A stretch of DNA of 64,000 nucleotides, taken from positions 1,091,501-1,155,500 of the forward strand of contig JAILWY010000009.1 of assembly GCA_022113835.1 (NCBI GenBank), read 5' to 3'. Source of the stretch: Atopsyche davidsoni (taxonomy: Eukaryota; Arthropoda; Insecta; Trichoptera; Hydrobiosidae). The translations under genes were made by a program, and so were the position numbers. The first letter of the stretch is position 1; every line of letters starts with the position of its first letter. Positions 12,572 to 27,218 of the stretch are shown here, in pieces. The notes beneath the pieces are model-generated. The model saw nothing but the letters and a program-made list of their open reading frames with translations, was not told the origin of the DNA and did not search any database.

Positions 12572-15500
12572 CGTACTAGAAAGTAACAACAAAATAAAAA
12601 GTCTTTCTTATATTTTAATAAATATAGTTATAAAGAAACAACAAAGTCCACTAGCTAAATTTTTAATTGCATACATTTGGCAAATAATATATTGTATTAA
12701 AGTTCCAGTATTTTATTCTGATCAGAATTTGTAGAATTATTGTCTAGTAGTAAAAGAACTTTATTTCGCAAAATGTTTGCCTGGTAACATATTGATTATA
12801 TGCATGGCAATAAAATGTTCCTTTGGTAAGATAAACGACTTTCTTTTCCATGACAAGAAAAACAAGAAGTCGAAATCGAGTAGCAAAAGAAATTGATATT
12901 AGATATTTGTCTTGGCCTCCACCGAAGGAGCAGAGAAAACATGCCTTTTATATCAGATAAAAGAACAGTGAACAGTATATATAATTTTCTTAATGTTTTA
13001 TATGTAATCTTTATTTAATATAAATAAAAAAAAATTTATTATTTTATTTGGATGTAAGATTTACGAAATAATAATAATAAATATTATATTATCTTTTGAT
13101 AATAAGTGATAAAAATGACAAATTATAAAAAGTGTTTTTTTTATATTCGTTCTTCGCAAGAAAAGCAAAATTTTACATAAACTAATCATCAAGGCTTTTA
13201 AGTATTTTGTTTTATTAAATTTTGTGTTTGTAGACTGGTAGCATTCTTCATCGCTGGAATATATTTTCTTCATTCACAAAATTAAAAAATACGCAGTTGC
13301 TTATATTAAAAAATATTCATGACGCAGAACTCTCTATTGCCTAATTAAATTACCCAAATTAGTAAAATTCTTATAATGAAAGCTTGTAGCGGGATCTTTA
13401 TTGAAAATAATAAACGTGCGTAGTGCTACGCTGAATCACATTTAGTTCAGGTCGACAGTAGTCAGTCATGTTAATCATGGACAGTCTGTTACTACACAGA
13501 GATTAAAGTGATAAAATCATGAATAGAAAATATTGTATATATATAATAAATAATTTAAATGTGTTCAATAAAATGTCAATTACCTTAATATTTGTAAGTT
13601 GCGTCTATGCTCTAAGTGATTCATTGAATGAGTTGTGGGTGAGATTTATGTAAGACATGTGCGTTACACTTAATCAATTTCTGATTGATCGCTAGATCTT
13701 TTTCCAAAATAGATACATTTTGTAGCCATTAGCTGTATTCTTTTAAATATCCTATCTTTTGAAATGTTTTCAAATTTACCTTTGTCTATTCAATAGACAT
13801 TCTGGACGAATGTCAAAAAAGGTCGGCTGAGGAGCTCGTCCCAATTCAAATAAAATAAACTTTCTTTCATCGGTCAGATCTGAAGGGGCCGAGTAATTTA
13901 TATCGCCTTTTCCTTAACTATCAATTTATCCTCATAAACATCTGGTCGCCTCTCCAAGCCCTTTGAAGGGGAAATCCGACCGGAAAAGTAAATCTGCTAT
14001 CTCTGTTTAATACCATTCATCAAGTTAACGGGGAGTCCCAGGCTTTCCAATAATGCACAGCCCGACTTTTTGGCCAGTAATTTAAAAAAAATTATATCTC
14101 CCATAATGTATTAATTTAATTTTACAATTGAAAAAAAATAATTGACATTATTTTAATATCAGTTAATAAAATTGTTTTTGTAAGAAAATAACACATATTA
14201 TATTTACTATCAAGAAAAGCAGTAAATTTATAAATCATAATTTTTTAGGTTTTTATGTAAGGTTTTGATTACAAGCACATTTATTAAAATACATATATCA
14301 AAAAATGTTATCATACGAATGACAAGAGAAAAATCATGATTGTTAGAGCACGCTGAGTTGAAATTGGATTTGAACTTTCAATTGAAATTCGCATCCCATA
14401 TATTTAATGTTAAATTAGCTTATATATATGTATTTAATAATGAGCTTTTGAATATTCGATTATTGCCATTTTCCAAAGGCTGACTTCCTTTTGAAATTGT
14501 AGTATAATAACAACGTTGAAATCAGGCCGCGATCTGAATACGAATTTCAATTGTTAACGTTATATAACAAAACAGTATTTTAAAAATATTTACATATTTA
14601 TTAGAATACTTGCATGAATGGAAACAATTCGATTCAATTATTTTACGTAACATCGACTAATCCCGATATTCAGGGCGCATTTCAAACATATTTTTACTCA
14701 GTGATATATTCCCATATTCTACAGAATGAATGGAAAAAAAATTCAATGTTTTTGGAAGACTTTAAAATATAAAAGTGCCTTTGTGCATCGATCGGGTTCG
14801 ACTAAATGGGTTGTTACCTTTTAAGCTCTCACACAAAGCTCCTGTCTAGCTACTTTGATATCATTTTTTTTTTTACTTTTTCTAAGAACGACATTCACCT
14901 AGGTTTTATTTAACTTTCGCATTCATTTGTTTTTTTTTATTTTATTAAAGTTTTTTATGAAATTTTAATATAAAATTTAAAAGTGTCTTACTTTGTGATA
15001 CTCTTTACGCTCTAAATATAAATCCGTCCGCGGGTCGTGCGGAAATCGTAAAAGTAAAAAGTAGAGTGAAGTTTTTAGGAGACAAGCGGGAGACGTTCAT
15101 CGAGAAACTTCCTCATACAATATGAAGGACAACGACTGCTACATGCATCCTGAATAACATCCTGAACACGAACACACTTTACCCGACGCCTTTTATTTAT
15201 TTAAAAGACACATTTTTTATCTGAAATGGTTGCTACAACATTCCTCATAAGCAGTCACATGTAACTTGCTTTTATTTATAAAAGGCAATTTAAAATAACA
15301 CAACTGCATGAAATTAAAACACCACCATTCAAATTTGTATAAATATATATTTTTAGCTTTTTCATCATTAAATACTTGAAAAGGTATAACAATAATAATT
15401 ACTTTCCGCATTCTTAGCCGGTACAGTTCTATTGGAGATAAAAGGCTGATTCCGATTGTGTCACTTTAAAAAATCCAAAAATTTATCTAGTTTTTTTATA

Positions 15501-15725
15501 GAATAGAATTAGAAATTTTTTATAGAATTTTATAGAATCGATTACCGAATAAAACCATATTGTTTTGCAAATACTGATGCATTAAATAATAAGTATAATA
15601 TTTTTTGTATGATTATTTCAGCATGACATCTTGCTTGGCATTGATTTTAAGTAAATTGCCAGAAGTACTAAATATATTAATGGCTTTGAATTTCAATCGG
15701 GTATCAATTGAATTTATGGTCCATC
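12572..15725. other. Gene-free AT-rich stretch
   Basis: I see no gene. One GC-richer island lies at about 13800-14060, and a smaller one at 15020-15130. The rest is AT-rich with short open frames rich in Lys, Ile, Asn and Phe, as random AT-rich DNA gives. Confidence 0.55.
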
Positions 15726-16086
15726 TTAAAATGATGTCATTAGTGAATTTAACAATGGTCCTCCTTCATTTCGCAGTACGCGAACTTTAGCCGTGTACCT
15801 AAAGAAATCGTAAAAATCAACAATAAATCTGAATCCCTTCATAGCTGGCAGAGAGTCGTAATATTTTACTGCTGAGACCATTTCATCCTGCATCACACTT
15901 TACTGGTGTCATTTTATTACTGAACCTGAATGGTCCTACAATATTTAAACATGTTTTAAGGTACATATTAAAGAATACGTTACTAGAAAATATGTATTCA
16001 AATATTGGTACTGTTTTCAGGTTTAGGCTACCGTTGATGATGTGAAGGTTTTTTGATGTTATCTGTTGTGTGAGCCAATTCCTCAA
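15726..16086 (-). pseudogene. Possible Gypsy-type reverse-transcriptase remnant
   Basis: Two overlapping minus-strand frames stay open: 16086-15883, then 15887-15726, offset by one base. The second has 53 sense codons and contains KGFRFIVDFYDFF followed by TAKV and GGPLLNSLM. This resembles the segment after the polymerase active site in Gypsy-type LTR retrotransposons, where a K-x-L-R-x-FLG-x-x-NFY-x-RF motif precedes an AAK...PL...L motif. The end of the first frame (VGPFRFSNKMTPVK) sits where that family has 'LGH-x-x-S-x-x-G-I-x-P'. The YxDD box is not visible, no LTRs were found, and stops follow immediately. The resemblance is by eye only and could be wrong. Confidence 0.35.
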
Positions 16087-19000
16087 AATGGTCTCAACAC
16101 CGTGACAGAAACGTCGAATAACATAAAACCTCAGCTAGCTTAAATCCCAAGAAAATATTTTTGTGAATTTCATTCTTTTTAAAATTTAACTGCATATATA
16201 TTTGAATTTTCCTTTCATTTATAGTATTCACAATCTTACTCGAATTGTCTTAGTTTTTATTGAAAATATAAAAATAAATTGTGCTAAGATTTTAAAAAAA
16301 ATCTAACGTATAATGGATAAACCAAATGATACCAAAATATTAAAACAAAGCTTGAGTTTGATCTAAATGATAACTGAAAAATAAATTAAAGCTTTTTCTA
16401 AACAAGTTGTAAATATTTTATCACATGATTTAAACAAAAAAATCACAAAGTAATTAAAAGATTTTCTTGAATTCAAAATATCATTTATATTAACAAAGTT
16501 TAATTCTAGCATATTTTAAATAACCGAATTATTGTTGTATTTTAGTAATTTAAAAAGAGCAGCTCGTTTTAAATATGAGTTTCAATATAATTTCACTTCT
16601 TCTAAAATGTTGAAGAGAAATCATTATAAAGTAAATGAACGCGGAAATAGTATTTGTTTTCATTAGCCCGTTTTATATTTTCATCAAGATTGTTTTATTC
16701 GGTTGCTTGAAAAGTTTTTGGGCTCCCAAATGAGTTTTCCAGAAGAGAAATACTTTATTTGGACACGTGGATAATGTTTTCTGTTGCTGTTTACAAAAAA
16801 TATATTTTTAAGTAGCGTGTATAAGAGATAAAAAAATGACTTGTTTACAAAATTTTAAATGGCAGCAATATTAAAAATTGCTGAAAAAATTTAAATAATA
16901 TTAAATTAAAGACTAAAATAATAATACCAGAAAAAAGATTTATTTTCGGACTTAGGTATTTTTCTCAAATGATTTTATAAAAATTGCCTAAAATTTTAAA
17001 TTATTCTAAGAGTATAATGTTATAATATGAAAGCATCATAGTTCAGTTATTTTTACTAACAAGACTTCAGTAATTATTGAACGATAAAATAAAAAGTGCT
17101 GATGTTAGTGTTCAAACAAGGGTTTTCTTAAAAACTTGACGAGAAGCCTTTTATTAAATTAGAAAGTTCGAAAAGCTTGCGCTAAATGAAACCTCGTATA
17201 TGTTAAACTTTACATTGCTGTGCAGATAAATTTATGCAATATAACCTTAAGTATTTATATTGTATATTAATACGATTCTCTCTGATGAGCTTCACTAAAG
17301 CTCGTATAGAATATTCTAAGGAGCTTTTTTTACAATACTCTATATTTATACCACAAATATGAATAATCAAATGATGAAACTACAACGGCCCACACAAGTT
17401 TTAATACAACCGGCAACCAACCGACTAATAACGTCCTCTTTTGCTTAAGTTTTTTGACAAGTCTAAAATAATCTAATTCGCAGACGCTTTTTGTTAATTA
17501 CGGTCGGTTTCGTAGCCACGTGTGTGGGTCGGTTACGCGATACTTTGATTTTTGTGTAAATATTTACGAGTTTATTTATAATGGCGTACTTTTTGACACC
17601 ATCGTTATGGCCATAATTGCCTAATTTGAGCCATCTGCGCCGGACACGTACTTCTCTGGTAGGATGAACGCTTATGTTTTAACAAAATTTGTTAAGATTG
17701 ATTACCCTAGCACAAGTTTTATAGTATGGAATTAGTAAATGGTGGTAATTTAAAAGGGTGAAAACATACCAGTCAAAATAAAATCATTTAAAAATTAAGT
17801 CAAGTAAATTGCAAGTCAATTGTAAAAGCACTCTAAAATTTAATATAAACGATTATTTAAATACGTGTGTATGCAAGCGATTATCACAATAAAGCTGAAT
17901 GTCAGAAATTCTTAAAAATAATCGCTGAAAATATATTGAAAATAATATTTTATCTCCAGCCCAAGCAAGCAGTCTTGTCTTGTCACAATATTGCCCCGAG
18001 AAAATTTCATAAACCTCAAACAAAGCACATCATCACAGAGAAAGCAGCACGCCTTGTTTTACAAAGGAGTCGCCGAATATTTTAAGAGGCCTACCAACAG
18101 CTGAAAAAATGTTTATGTCAAGTCGGGAATGATAATTTGTTTTTTTTTTTTTTCATTATTTTATTATTTTGTTAGGGATCACAAAAAATATTTTATATTA
18201 TAATGGGCTTAAGTTGTACCACAATAAATTTAAAAAAATAAATATCACAGGTTGGAATTTTTCAGATTCAAAATTGTTATCAAAAAGTATTATTTTTTAT
18301 ATACAAAAAATAATCACCATGTAAAGTTTTTAAATATTGTTTTAACTTCAAAGTTTCATTTTTTTCTAAAGATGCTTATTTTTAATATTCAGAATAATTT
18401 TTTTAAACAAACAATAAAACATCATAAATGATAGGAGCATTTATTGGGATCAACTTTAATTTGTAGTTTTTTCTGAATTAGTAAGCTTGGTCATGGTTTA
18501 AAAAACATAATATGTTCACATATGATAGGACTCTATTTTCAACAGTGATTTAAAATAGAAATGGTACAAATAATTTTTTTAAATAAAATAAAGTTTTAAT
18601 CTCAGTTATTGATGCTCCATAGAAATTAAAATTAAATAGATGAAAACTGAAATAATAATTCGATTACCGTTAATAAACATAATCACAGGTTAATAAACCG
18701 AATATAAAAATGTTTTAATATTTTGTTAGTGTATTCTTTGATTATAATTATAAAAACCTTATTTTGAAGGTTAATTGTATCTTAATTATCTACGATAAAT
18801 TGATTTAATTTTAATTCTCTTTATTGATAACATACATAATTACCAAAATGTCTATAATTTTTTTTGTTTATGAGCGCAATCACCTTTAAAGAGCTTCACC
18901 AGACAACACTTTTCTTCATAATTAATTAATTTAGTGACAAATAAAAATTATTGTAGTCTCTTAGGTATTTGAAATTCAATTTTGTAGTACCTTCAATATT

Positions 19001-22000
19001 TTGGTAACACTTAAGATCTGTGTAAGTATTTCACAAAATAACAAAGATATAATGATTTAAATCCAATCAGAAAAATATCAAATTCAATTTCATTCAATGG
19101 TCAATATGACTTAAAATAACTCCCTGAAAAAAGAAAACAGATTTATAAGTAAAATTTATTGTCTTAACGAGATGTATTTTTTTCTCAAATGAGGGCATTA
19201 CAATTATTATACACAATATATATTATGTACGTTCGTAAGAAAATTAAAAAAATATTTTATAATATTAACGAATATTCATAAAAAAAAATTCTAACTTTAC
19301 CCTTAAGGGTAAAAAAAATCATGCAGTTAACTGCATGATTTTTTTATTTATCCGTGAAAAAAATTAAGGAGTTAGGGAATTATGTGTTAATATAAAGAAA
19401 AATATTTTGTATATTAGGAAAAAACTGAAAATATTCATATCTCATAAACAAAAACTATATAATTTTAATTGATTAAGAAAATAACTTACTTTAAAATTTA
19501 AAACATATTTTTGAAGTAGAAAAAAGATCCCCAGTAATGTGTTCTAATAGCTTATACTTAAATCACGTTTTCGCTCATTTGCCAAAAGTTGGCGAATGTC
19601 ATCTTCTAATACGTTTTGTGTCTATTCTAGAATTGTTAGTGGTAAAAAGTTGATATAAATTAGTTAGACAGGTCCAACATAACGGCCACAAAACGAAACG
19701 GTTGATCATATAAGTTTTTATGGGATTTAAAAAAAAGGTTTTATGGTTTGTTACCGATCTGTCATTATATGCAGTTAAGGGTTTTTAATATAAATTAAAT
19801 CCCTTTTTTATGAGAATCTACAAAATAAAACTTATTATTAATACTTCTTTGGTTTTTGTTTATATCTCATTTCCAGTTGTAGGTCAAAGGTCTTATTATT
19901 CTGCATTTGAAATTCACACAGGAAGGATGTCGTCCGACTTTGCAAAATATGAGGGACGTCGACAATCCCGCTAACTCTTGACGAGGGTGAAAAGGGCTCC
20001 CTCGTGAATGAACGTCTTTCTGCGAGAAGAATGGATCCAGATCTTTACTGGGGCTGAAATGATTGTGTGGAACTGATGGTGTTAATCCAATTATTGTTAC
20101 GGTCGTACGCCTCCACGCAATCATCACATCTTCGAGGTGAAACGTCTTGTTAGAGTCCTTGTTTTGAAATAAAGATATTTTCAGGTATATGTTGTACTGA
20201 AAACGCGGTAGATGTGAAGCCGAGACACGAATTTACTAATCGTTGGGTGCTTTAAGATTAGTGATCATATTTTTGTTTCTTTTATAAAATATAAAATACC
20301 AGCTGACAATTTAGATATTTCAATAAACTGAACTGATAATTTTTGTCTACAATTATAAGCTTTGTGCTACGTGATAAAATAGCTATGTTTATTTTTTATA
20401 TTAAGGTAGAGAAAAATAAGTTTTACGAGATATGACTCGCAAAAAAGAAAAGATTTTATTGTGGCGAGCGTATGCCGTTCTAAGAAACTCTGCAAACAAA
20501 GCAGAACTTGGAGTTCGTATGATAAGAATTTTAATGCAAACAGTCCGCTTTGTATTTCTCTGTTTATTGGCGTTAGCCAAATAAGATGTTTTACATTTAC
20601 ATTTCAAAATATACATTTCTATAGAAACAATAAAGTTTATAATTATATTTTGTGATAAACATTACTACTTTTTGTTAAATAAGTTTGAGGATAATATGAA
20701 TCCTATGTTTCTTACATCTAACTCATAACTTCACTTATTGTAAATGATTTAGTATTTGAGTAATTTATTCAAAATCTTACATATTCTACCGTGTAAATTA
20801 TAAATTTGCTAGAAAATAACTACCGATTGTTTGAAAATGAAAATTTCTTATAAATCAGTAAATTTTCAGCATCTTTAAAAATCAAATAAAACATTGAAAA
20901 TCTTATATTCCTACCTTTAAATTTTTAAAAATTAAATGTGTTGTTATGCTGCGTTATAGATATAACGTCTATCTCTAGGGCTTTTGTATTATTTCATTAT
21001 AAATAATTAGAATCAAAATAACGTCACAACTTTCAAGTAATAACGTAATATCACACCCAATATTACACCCACGAACCCAGAATTAACAATTTTTAAAAGA
21101 TTTTTTATTTTAAAAAAATTTAATGTTCTTTCAATTTCGCAATGATGAATTTTTAAAGTCAAGAAATTTTTTAAATTAAGTTTCGAAAGTTAAATTCTCG
21201 CCAGTCCGACATATTCTATAGAGCTATGAATTAAGCGAGGTTAGGGTCTAAGAAAGTTTTGCCGGACCCAACAGGTCTCGTAGCTTGGGGGTTCTTAAGA
21301 ACAAAGGGTCTTGGGTAGAAATCCACCCCCAAACTTAGAAAGCTGGATTAACTCTTAAACCTAGACTAAGTAGATACTAACACTAAAAGCTCACGTCAAT
21401 CTCGAATAAGCTTTCTCCAACGGCATGACGAATTTCGACATTCAGCATTTTAGAAAATATTGCACGAATCAGTTATGCTAATATTTTATTACTTTGAGTT
21501 TTTTACAAACAAAGAAAATTAGTATAAAATAAATATTCATTGAGTTTTTGGCGTCCGTGTTGTTGTTTGTGATTTATGAAAACCTTGGTTTTATCTGATT
21601 ATGTAGCATTGCTGGAATTTCTCTTAAAGGACAAAAGCTGTGTATAATAAAGAAGTTTTTATGATTATTATACATAATATTTGCCTGCTTTACTTCTTTA
21701 TGTATTAAAAAAATATATGAGTAAAGTAGGGAAAAGAGCAATTAAAAAATACAAGTGTGTTTTTTTATATACTGCGGCAGAATAGATATATCGATTTAAA
21801 AGGTAAGCGTAGTGTAGTTTCTTAGTTTTCATTTTATTATCAACAAGCAGGTCAAATATGAAAAAAGCGAAAATTGCAAGGAATATTATAGAATTTCTGT
21901 CTATTCTTTTCGGTTTTGTTTAATTTAATTATAAAGCGACTTTGAAGAGTAACTAAGATTTTTTTGTTATGTATATTTTTTTTCGATTGTAAAATATTTT

Positions 22001-22611
22001 CTAATTGTCGCTTCACGCGCAAAATAACAGTTATTGTATAATTGTATGGTTAAAAAGAGCGGATATAAATAAAAAAAATATTTAGTTATAAAACTTGGCC
22101 ACTACTTACTTGCAGAACTGCATCATAGTTTTACCTGCAAGGGGTCTCGTCTTTGGCCCAGTTCTGCATCGTTCGCTTCGCGAGGTTTGATATTCAGGGC
22201 ACCTGGCCGCTATGCCCTGTCTTGAGAAATGAAAAAGTCGAGGTACGTTCTCTTAAAGAAACGTGAACTTAACTACGCCATAAGAATATATTAACACGCG
22301 AAATGTGCAGGATCCTTCGTGCAACGTTGTTATACTTGAATTTCTGTAAGAGTCTATGAAATTCGTTCGTAAATAATGTTAATTGCAAAGCACGACTTGT
22401 GAGAGGTATTTTTTAAATAAAACATATTGCATGCCTGCGTTGACTACAAGTCTTTGACATCAACTTAATTTATCTTTATATCCCCGAGCGGGAGACAAGG
22501 ACACGCAATTTGAAAAGTGTAGCATACTACTTTGTAGAAATTGGAGACCGTAAAGGAAGAGGCAGAAAGGCAAGCAGTAGGGATGTATTTAGAGATAATT
22601 GTGTCAGTGTT
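16087..22611. other. Gene-free AT-rich stretch
   Basis: No coding exon is recognised. Contents are the twin palindromes at 19296-19345 and GC-richer islands near 17480-17680, 19890-20130, 21190-21400 and 22100-22330. The 86-codon minus frame at 19867-20127 overlaps one island and has no recognisable domain. In the 21200-21400 island, TTGGGGGT and ACCCCCAA form a short inverted repeat. Confidence 0.55.
19296..19345. repeat. Two abutting perfect palindromes (18 bp and 34 bp)
   Basis: The first palindrome (19296-19313) is centred on CCCTTAAGGG. The second (19312-19345) is centred on GCAGTTAACTGC and flanked by A7 and T7. Every base pairs in both. They overlap by 2 bp. As RNA the second would form a 17-bp stem with almost no loop. 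Confidence 0.9.
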
Positions 22612-23290
22612 TCGATTTATATGTCTGTTGTTTACGGATAATAAATTAAATGAACAAGATATACTTTTTCACGAAGAGTTTGCTAAACCCTAATCGAACC
22701 AGACACCCATGGTCGTCAAGCAAGTAAACTAGCTATTTTACTACAAAGCAGGTTAAAAACAAAGATATAAATACAAAAAATAATAGCACACCTACCTTGA
22801 TTTTAAGAAGACAGATATAGTTAGGTGATTTATAAGAATGACAGTTGGACACTCGTAACTAGTTTATTAAGTTGTATTTATAAAATAAGAGTTTTCTAGT
22901 AATATTTTAACTGCTTGAATTATCAAATTTTTTCATAAAATAATAGATAGTGTGTGAAATGTAAAATTTATAAAGCCCATTTAAGAAACATTAATAATAT
23001 TCAATATTTTTGACAGAAAGTACCCAGTGAAGTTCCATTATAATATTTTATGTACATTAAATATTTAGTAATGTTTACATTTTTATTTATAGACGCGACC
23101 AGTTTTGTCAAACCACTCAATCACTGAATGGTTATTCTACATAAAAAAATATTTATTTTTTTAAAAACTATTTATTTTTAAATGATGAACTATATAGAAC
23201 AATACAAGCATTCCCAATTCACGAAATTCCAACGACTCCGACGGAATGCGTAGAATTTTAAAACTGTTTCGTTTATTTTATAACAAAGAA
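22612..23290. repeat. Dispersed ~650-bp repeat, copy A
   Basis: This segment recurs at 27219-27868 with high identity from TCGATTTATATG to ATAACAAAGAA. Copy A is slightly longer, with extra bases near 22950-23000 and 23095-23125. It has no flanking direct repeat, so it is either the source copy or an older one. It contains, near 23001, a stretch (TTCAATATTTTTGACAG...) resembling the terminus of the foldback MITE family at 39823-40021. It has no coding frame and no clear terminal inverted repeats. Confidence 0.9.
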
Positions 23291-26200
23291 AATATTTCTA
23301 AAGATCTCGCGGGGTAAACAAAGAGCCGCCGCGGCGCCTCGCACTGTCTATTACGCAGAAAATTTTTTTTTGTCCTGCCATCGGGGTCGCATAAATATTG
23401 CGACCGCCATGGCTAACGACTCGTTTTTAGGAGAAAATTCAATCCATCCCCAAACAATATTTTTTTCAACATAAAGGTAGATAAGGTCGATAGATTAATC
23501 TTCTTCGGGTTCACGGGGCGGGGGTGAGCGGCCGCTGAGACCTCCATAAAAACGAATTCGCGTTTAGTATATTTATTTATAATAGTATTCACAACAAATA
23601 TGAGTAGCTAGTAGGTTACAAACACTTTTTTTTTCTTGAGTACGTTTACCTTTCTTTAAAAAAAAGTTGAAGTAGTACTCACGCCGACTGGATATTCATA
23701 ACTGTTTTAATATGAAGTGTTACAAATTATTTACATTCTAATTTTACTTTCAATTGGTTGCGGTAAAGAACTTTGACTAAAAACTGAATTCAATTGTAAA
23801 TCTTCAATTGCATTTATTTATTAGATATTTTCATTTTTTTAATTTAGACTGACCGGTTCAAGTGATTATTTTATACAAATCAAAACAAAATATAGACACT
23901 TTACCTACTCGTTTATCACCTAGCACCTATTTTATATAAAAAATACATAAAATGACAAAGCTCTTGTATTTCATTTCTATTAAACTTTTAAATAAATATA
24001 TTTCATTGGGAAGTACCATTTATTATTTGATGTATATTTTATGATAAAAACTGTCTATCGTAAAACAGCTTCATTGAACTGTCAAAATTTTCAAGCGTGA
24101 AATTGAAAGAATAAAAATCAGAATATAGACATGGCGATAAAATAACCCCTTGAAATTGACATTCGACCCTTTAAACGCAAAAACCAGACAATTTCCAAGA
24201 GGACCAGAATACTAAGAACACCATACAGCTTCGCAATCGCTATGAGTTGGTGCTTTCATCGATTGTTTGAATTTACACGAACCTGCCGCAGAAAAGATAC
24301 TGGCATAAAAATATAACAATAAATATTAAAATATAACGTCAAGTCAAAATATATTAACAGTAAAATATATTATTTAAAAAAATAACTAACGATAATTTGC
24401 GCCTCTTTGAGTTCCTTTTAAATTCAAAGTAGTTTAATTAAACTCAACTAATAATTTTTAATTATGTGCTACAATTTTCTTCCCGAATATCATATTTTAA
24501 TTTTATGAATTGAGTCCATTTATATACTGCGTTATTGAAACAACGAACATTATTACTACACACACACCTATTTTTAAAAATTCTACAGTACGAAAACAAA
24601 CCAGACCAATTTACTATAGTGATTTATGTTAACATCTTCAATGGTATGAGTGCATAATTTGGCAACTGCTTATATATTCCACCAATTCTCGACAGTAATA
24701 TATACGTTATTATATTATATAGTATACGTTATTGTTGGTTTGTTGAAATGTGTGAATTCCTCTTTGTCTAACGGCGCCGGATTCAATGACGGAGGGACGA
24801 GGCTCTCGAATCACTTTTCGACTCCTCATTCGGCTGCCCCTGCCGAGGGCAAAGAGGGCAGAGTTCACCTTGGCGATTGATCACGTGACTCCCATGGGCA
24901 TTGTAGCCGTATGAAGCTTTTCAGCAGATAAATAAACTGATCAAATATTGTCGAGATTTACAAATGGGCGATGCGAATTTTATTTATGAAAAAAATATAT
25001 ATATTCCAGAGAAATAGTATATTATTGGTGAAAGCTTTGTTCTTTTGTTTTTGGTCGTATGTAAAATATTCAGTGGTTTCGATAGCATTAAAACAATTTT
25101 TTTTTTTTCAATATATAATAAAATAAATATCTCAGATATTAGAGTGATATAGGCAGTGAAGCTCCAAATTATTGTAAAGTAATGCGCAATTCTCGAGTTA
25201 AATAAGTTTTATTGAGCGGTTGATTATTCTTAATAGGCTAATCAATAAACTTATATTCATATAATTTTTTTTAAATATTTTATGTCATGATGTTTAATAA
25301 TAATTAAATACAAATTTTACCTAAATAAGTTATATAGTTACAGTAATTAAACGTAAAAAGAACATAAACTAAAATGTTGGTTTTGAAAGTGAAAATTTAA
25401 GGACTTATTTTTGATATTTAAAAAAATATTTTTTTTAGCATTAATTTTATCATATATTATTAGCGTTGCTTGTTTCCAATTATTTAAATGGTTTAAATAG
25501 TGACACAAAAAAACTTTGGAAATAACTTTCATCGTTCACAATCGATCCTAATTAAAAATTCGTGTCATCTTTTAAACGACCACAACTCCAACAGAAACAG
25601 GGTTCAAAGTTCCTTTAATTTATTCGAAGAGAACTGCCATTACCCCCAAGACTGCCAAGAGTGAGCAGCTCAGCAGGCCCGAGGCGAGACAACCATCAAA
25701 GTTCCGGGGCCTGGGGCAAGCTGCTGGGGCTTCCTGGCGAATAACACGTTCCTGAAAATACCTACGGCTATTTTTTTCAGAGACAATAATGGAATATTAA
25801 TAATAAATACCCATTTGTACGTAATTGTACGTTATAAACACCAAAAATGCATGCAAGTCATTCAATATTTATATGGATATCAAATTATTACTCAGTTACA
25901 GTTGTGCTCTAGTTAATTGAATAATCTAGTTTTACCAACTTTCTAGATTGCTAGTTTTACGAAAAATGAGGTTGTGTGATTAAATTACCACTTGCTACAT
26001 TCTTATCTAGTTTACTAAAAATCACTCTTTTTGAAAATGTAAACCAAGAAAGTTTGCTGAAAAAAAATTACAGAAAGTAATTTATGCATAAAATATTTAA
26101 TATGTTGATAATATCTTATTCACTGAGTCACTGTTGATACTTTTCACGTTTCACTGGATAATTTAACAGAGCGTCATTAAGAAAAGCATAAAACACACTT

Positions 26201-27172
26201 TCTCTAAGTCGCCCGAAAGATATTAATCAGCAATAAGATAAGCCGGAGTCTCCGCAGAGGCTAATTGGGGATCGCTTTGTAGGAGGATTTTGTTTAATTT
26301 GGTAGAAACCCCGATGGTCTTACAGCAATAAATATTCAGAATTGTTAGTAGAAAAACCACTTACTTTATTTACAATCAAAAAATAAAAGATGAAAGGGCC
26401 CTTTGAGTCACGATGAAAGGCGCCGTACTTCCACGGAGCTCTTCTTTTAATTACTTACTTTCAAATTTGTTGACTCAATTATGTTCCTAGCAGTAAAATA
26501 ACAACCAAACATAATATTTGCAAATGAATTCAATCGATTTTTATTCTAAACGAGGCATGTTGCACTGCTCAATCCCTATATAATGTCTGAAAAAAAGTCA
26601 TAAAAAGTAATTTATTATATAATTGTTATATCTGAAACGATATTCAACAATTCAAGACATATTTTTCAGGTGTTAACAAGAAACTACTTACATTCTTCTG
26701 AATTTTTTAATTTTACAATTAATATAAAAGTTTGTTGTGTTAAATTCTTAACAACGTGTAAGATAATTAAAAATGTAAATGCCACCAGAATTTTTCAAAT
26801 CTTAATTCAAAATAATAATGAACAAAGATAGTAAATATTCAGCTCTGTTGTTGTCATTCTGAGTAGAAACTGTACAGCATAAAATTCCAAGAATATTTAT
26901 TTCATTTAATGTGTGAGTCTCATACGATAATTAACGTTACACGTTGCATGAAACTCGTTTATCTTTGTCCCTGTAAATTGATGGATGACTATTTATAAGT
27001 AAAGTGCACCGATCGTCTCCAGACTGGTTTCGTAAGCTGATGAAGCCTGCCCCTGACAGACTGGAGACTTCAGCTGAGGGGCCGTCAGACTCATCGTTGG
27101 AGGATCTCGGATGCTCACGTCATCTTCGCGTAATCCTGGAGTAATAGTACTTGTGGAAATTTCATTTACATC
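23291..27172. other. Gene-free stretch between the two repeat copies
   Basis: No gene is seen. GC-richer islands lie at 23300-23560 (CpG-rich, with CCGCCGCGGCGCC), 24770-24910, 25600-25770, 26200-26440 and 27000-27140. In the last, GTCTCCAG (27016-27023) and CTGGAGAC (about 27059-27066) are inverted copies that could pair across a short loop. The frame at 24650-24880 is not recognisable. Confidence 0.5.
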
Positions 27173-27218
27173 GTGATTAAAGCGTATATTTCTTAATTCA
27201 TCAATATTTAATAAATAT
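27173..27218. repeat. 46-bp direct repeat, left
   Basis: A perfect copy of 27869-27914, starting GTGATTAAAGCG and ending AATAAATAT. It abuts the left edge of repeat copy B. Confidence 0.95.

Noticed and set aside
22105..22170. GCAGAACTG/CAGTTCTGC inverted repeat as a pre-miRNA
   Set aside because: Only nine paired bases with an unstructured 35-40-base loop, and a competing CTTGCAG/CTGCAAG pairing; not a credible miRNA hairpin.
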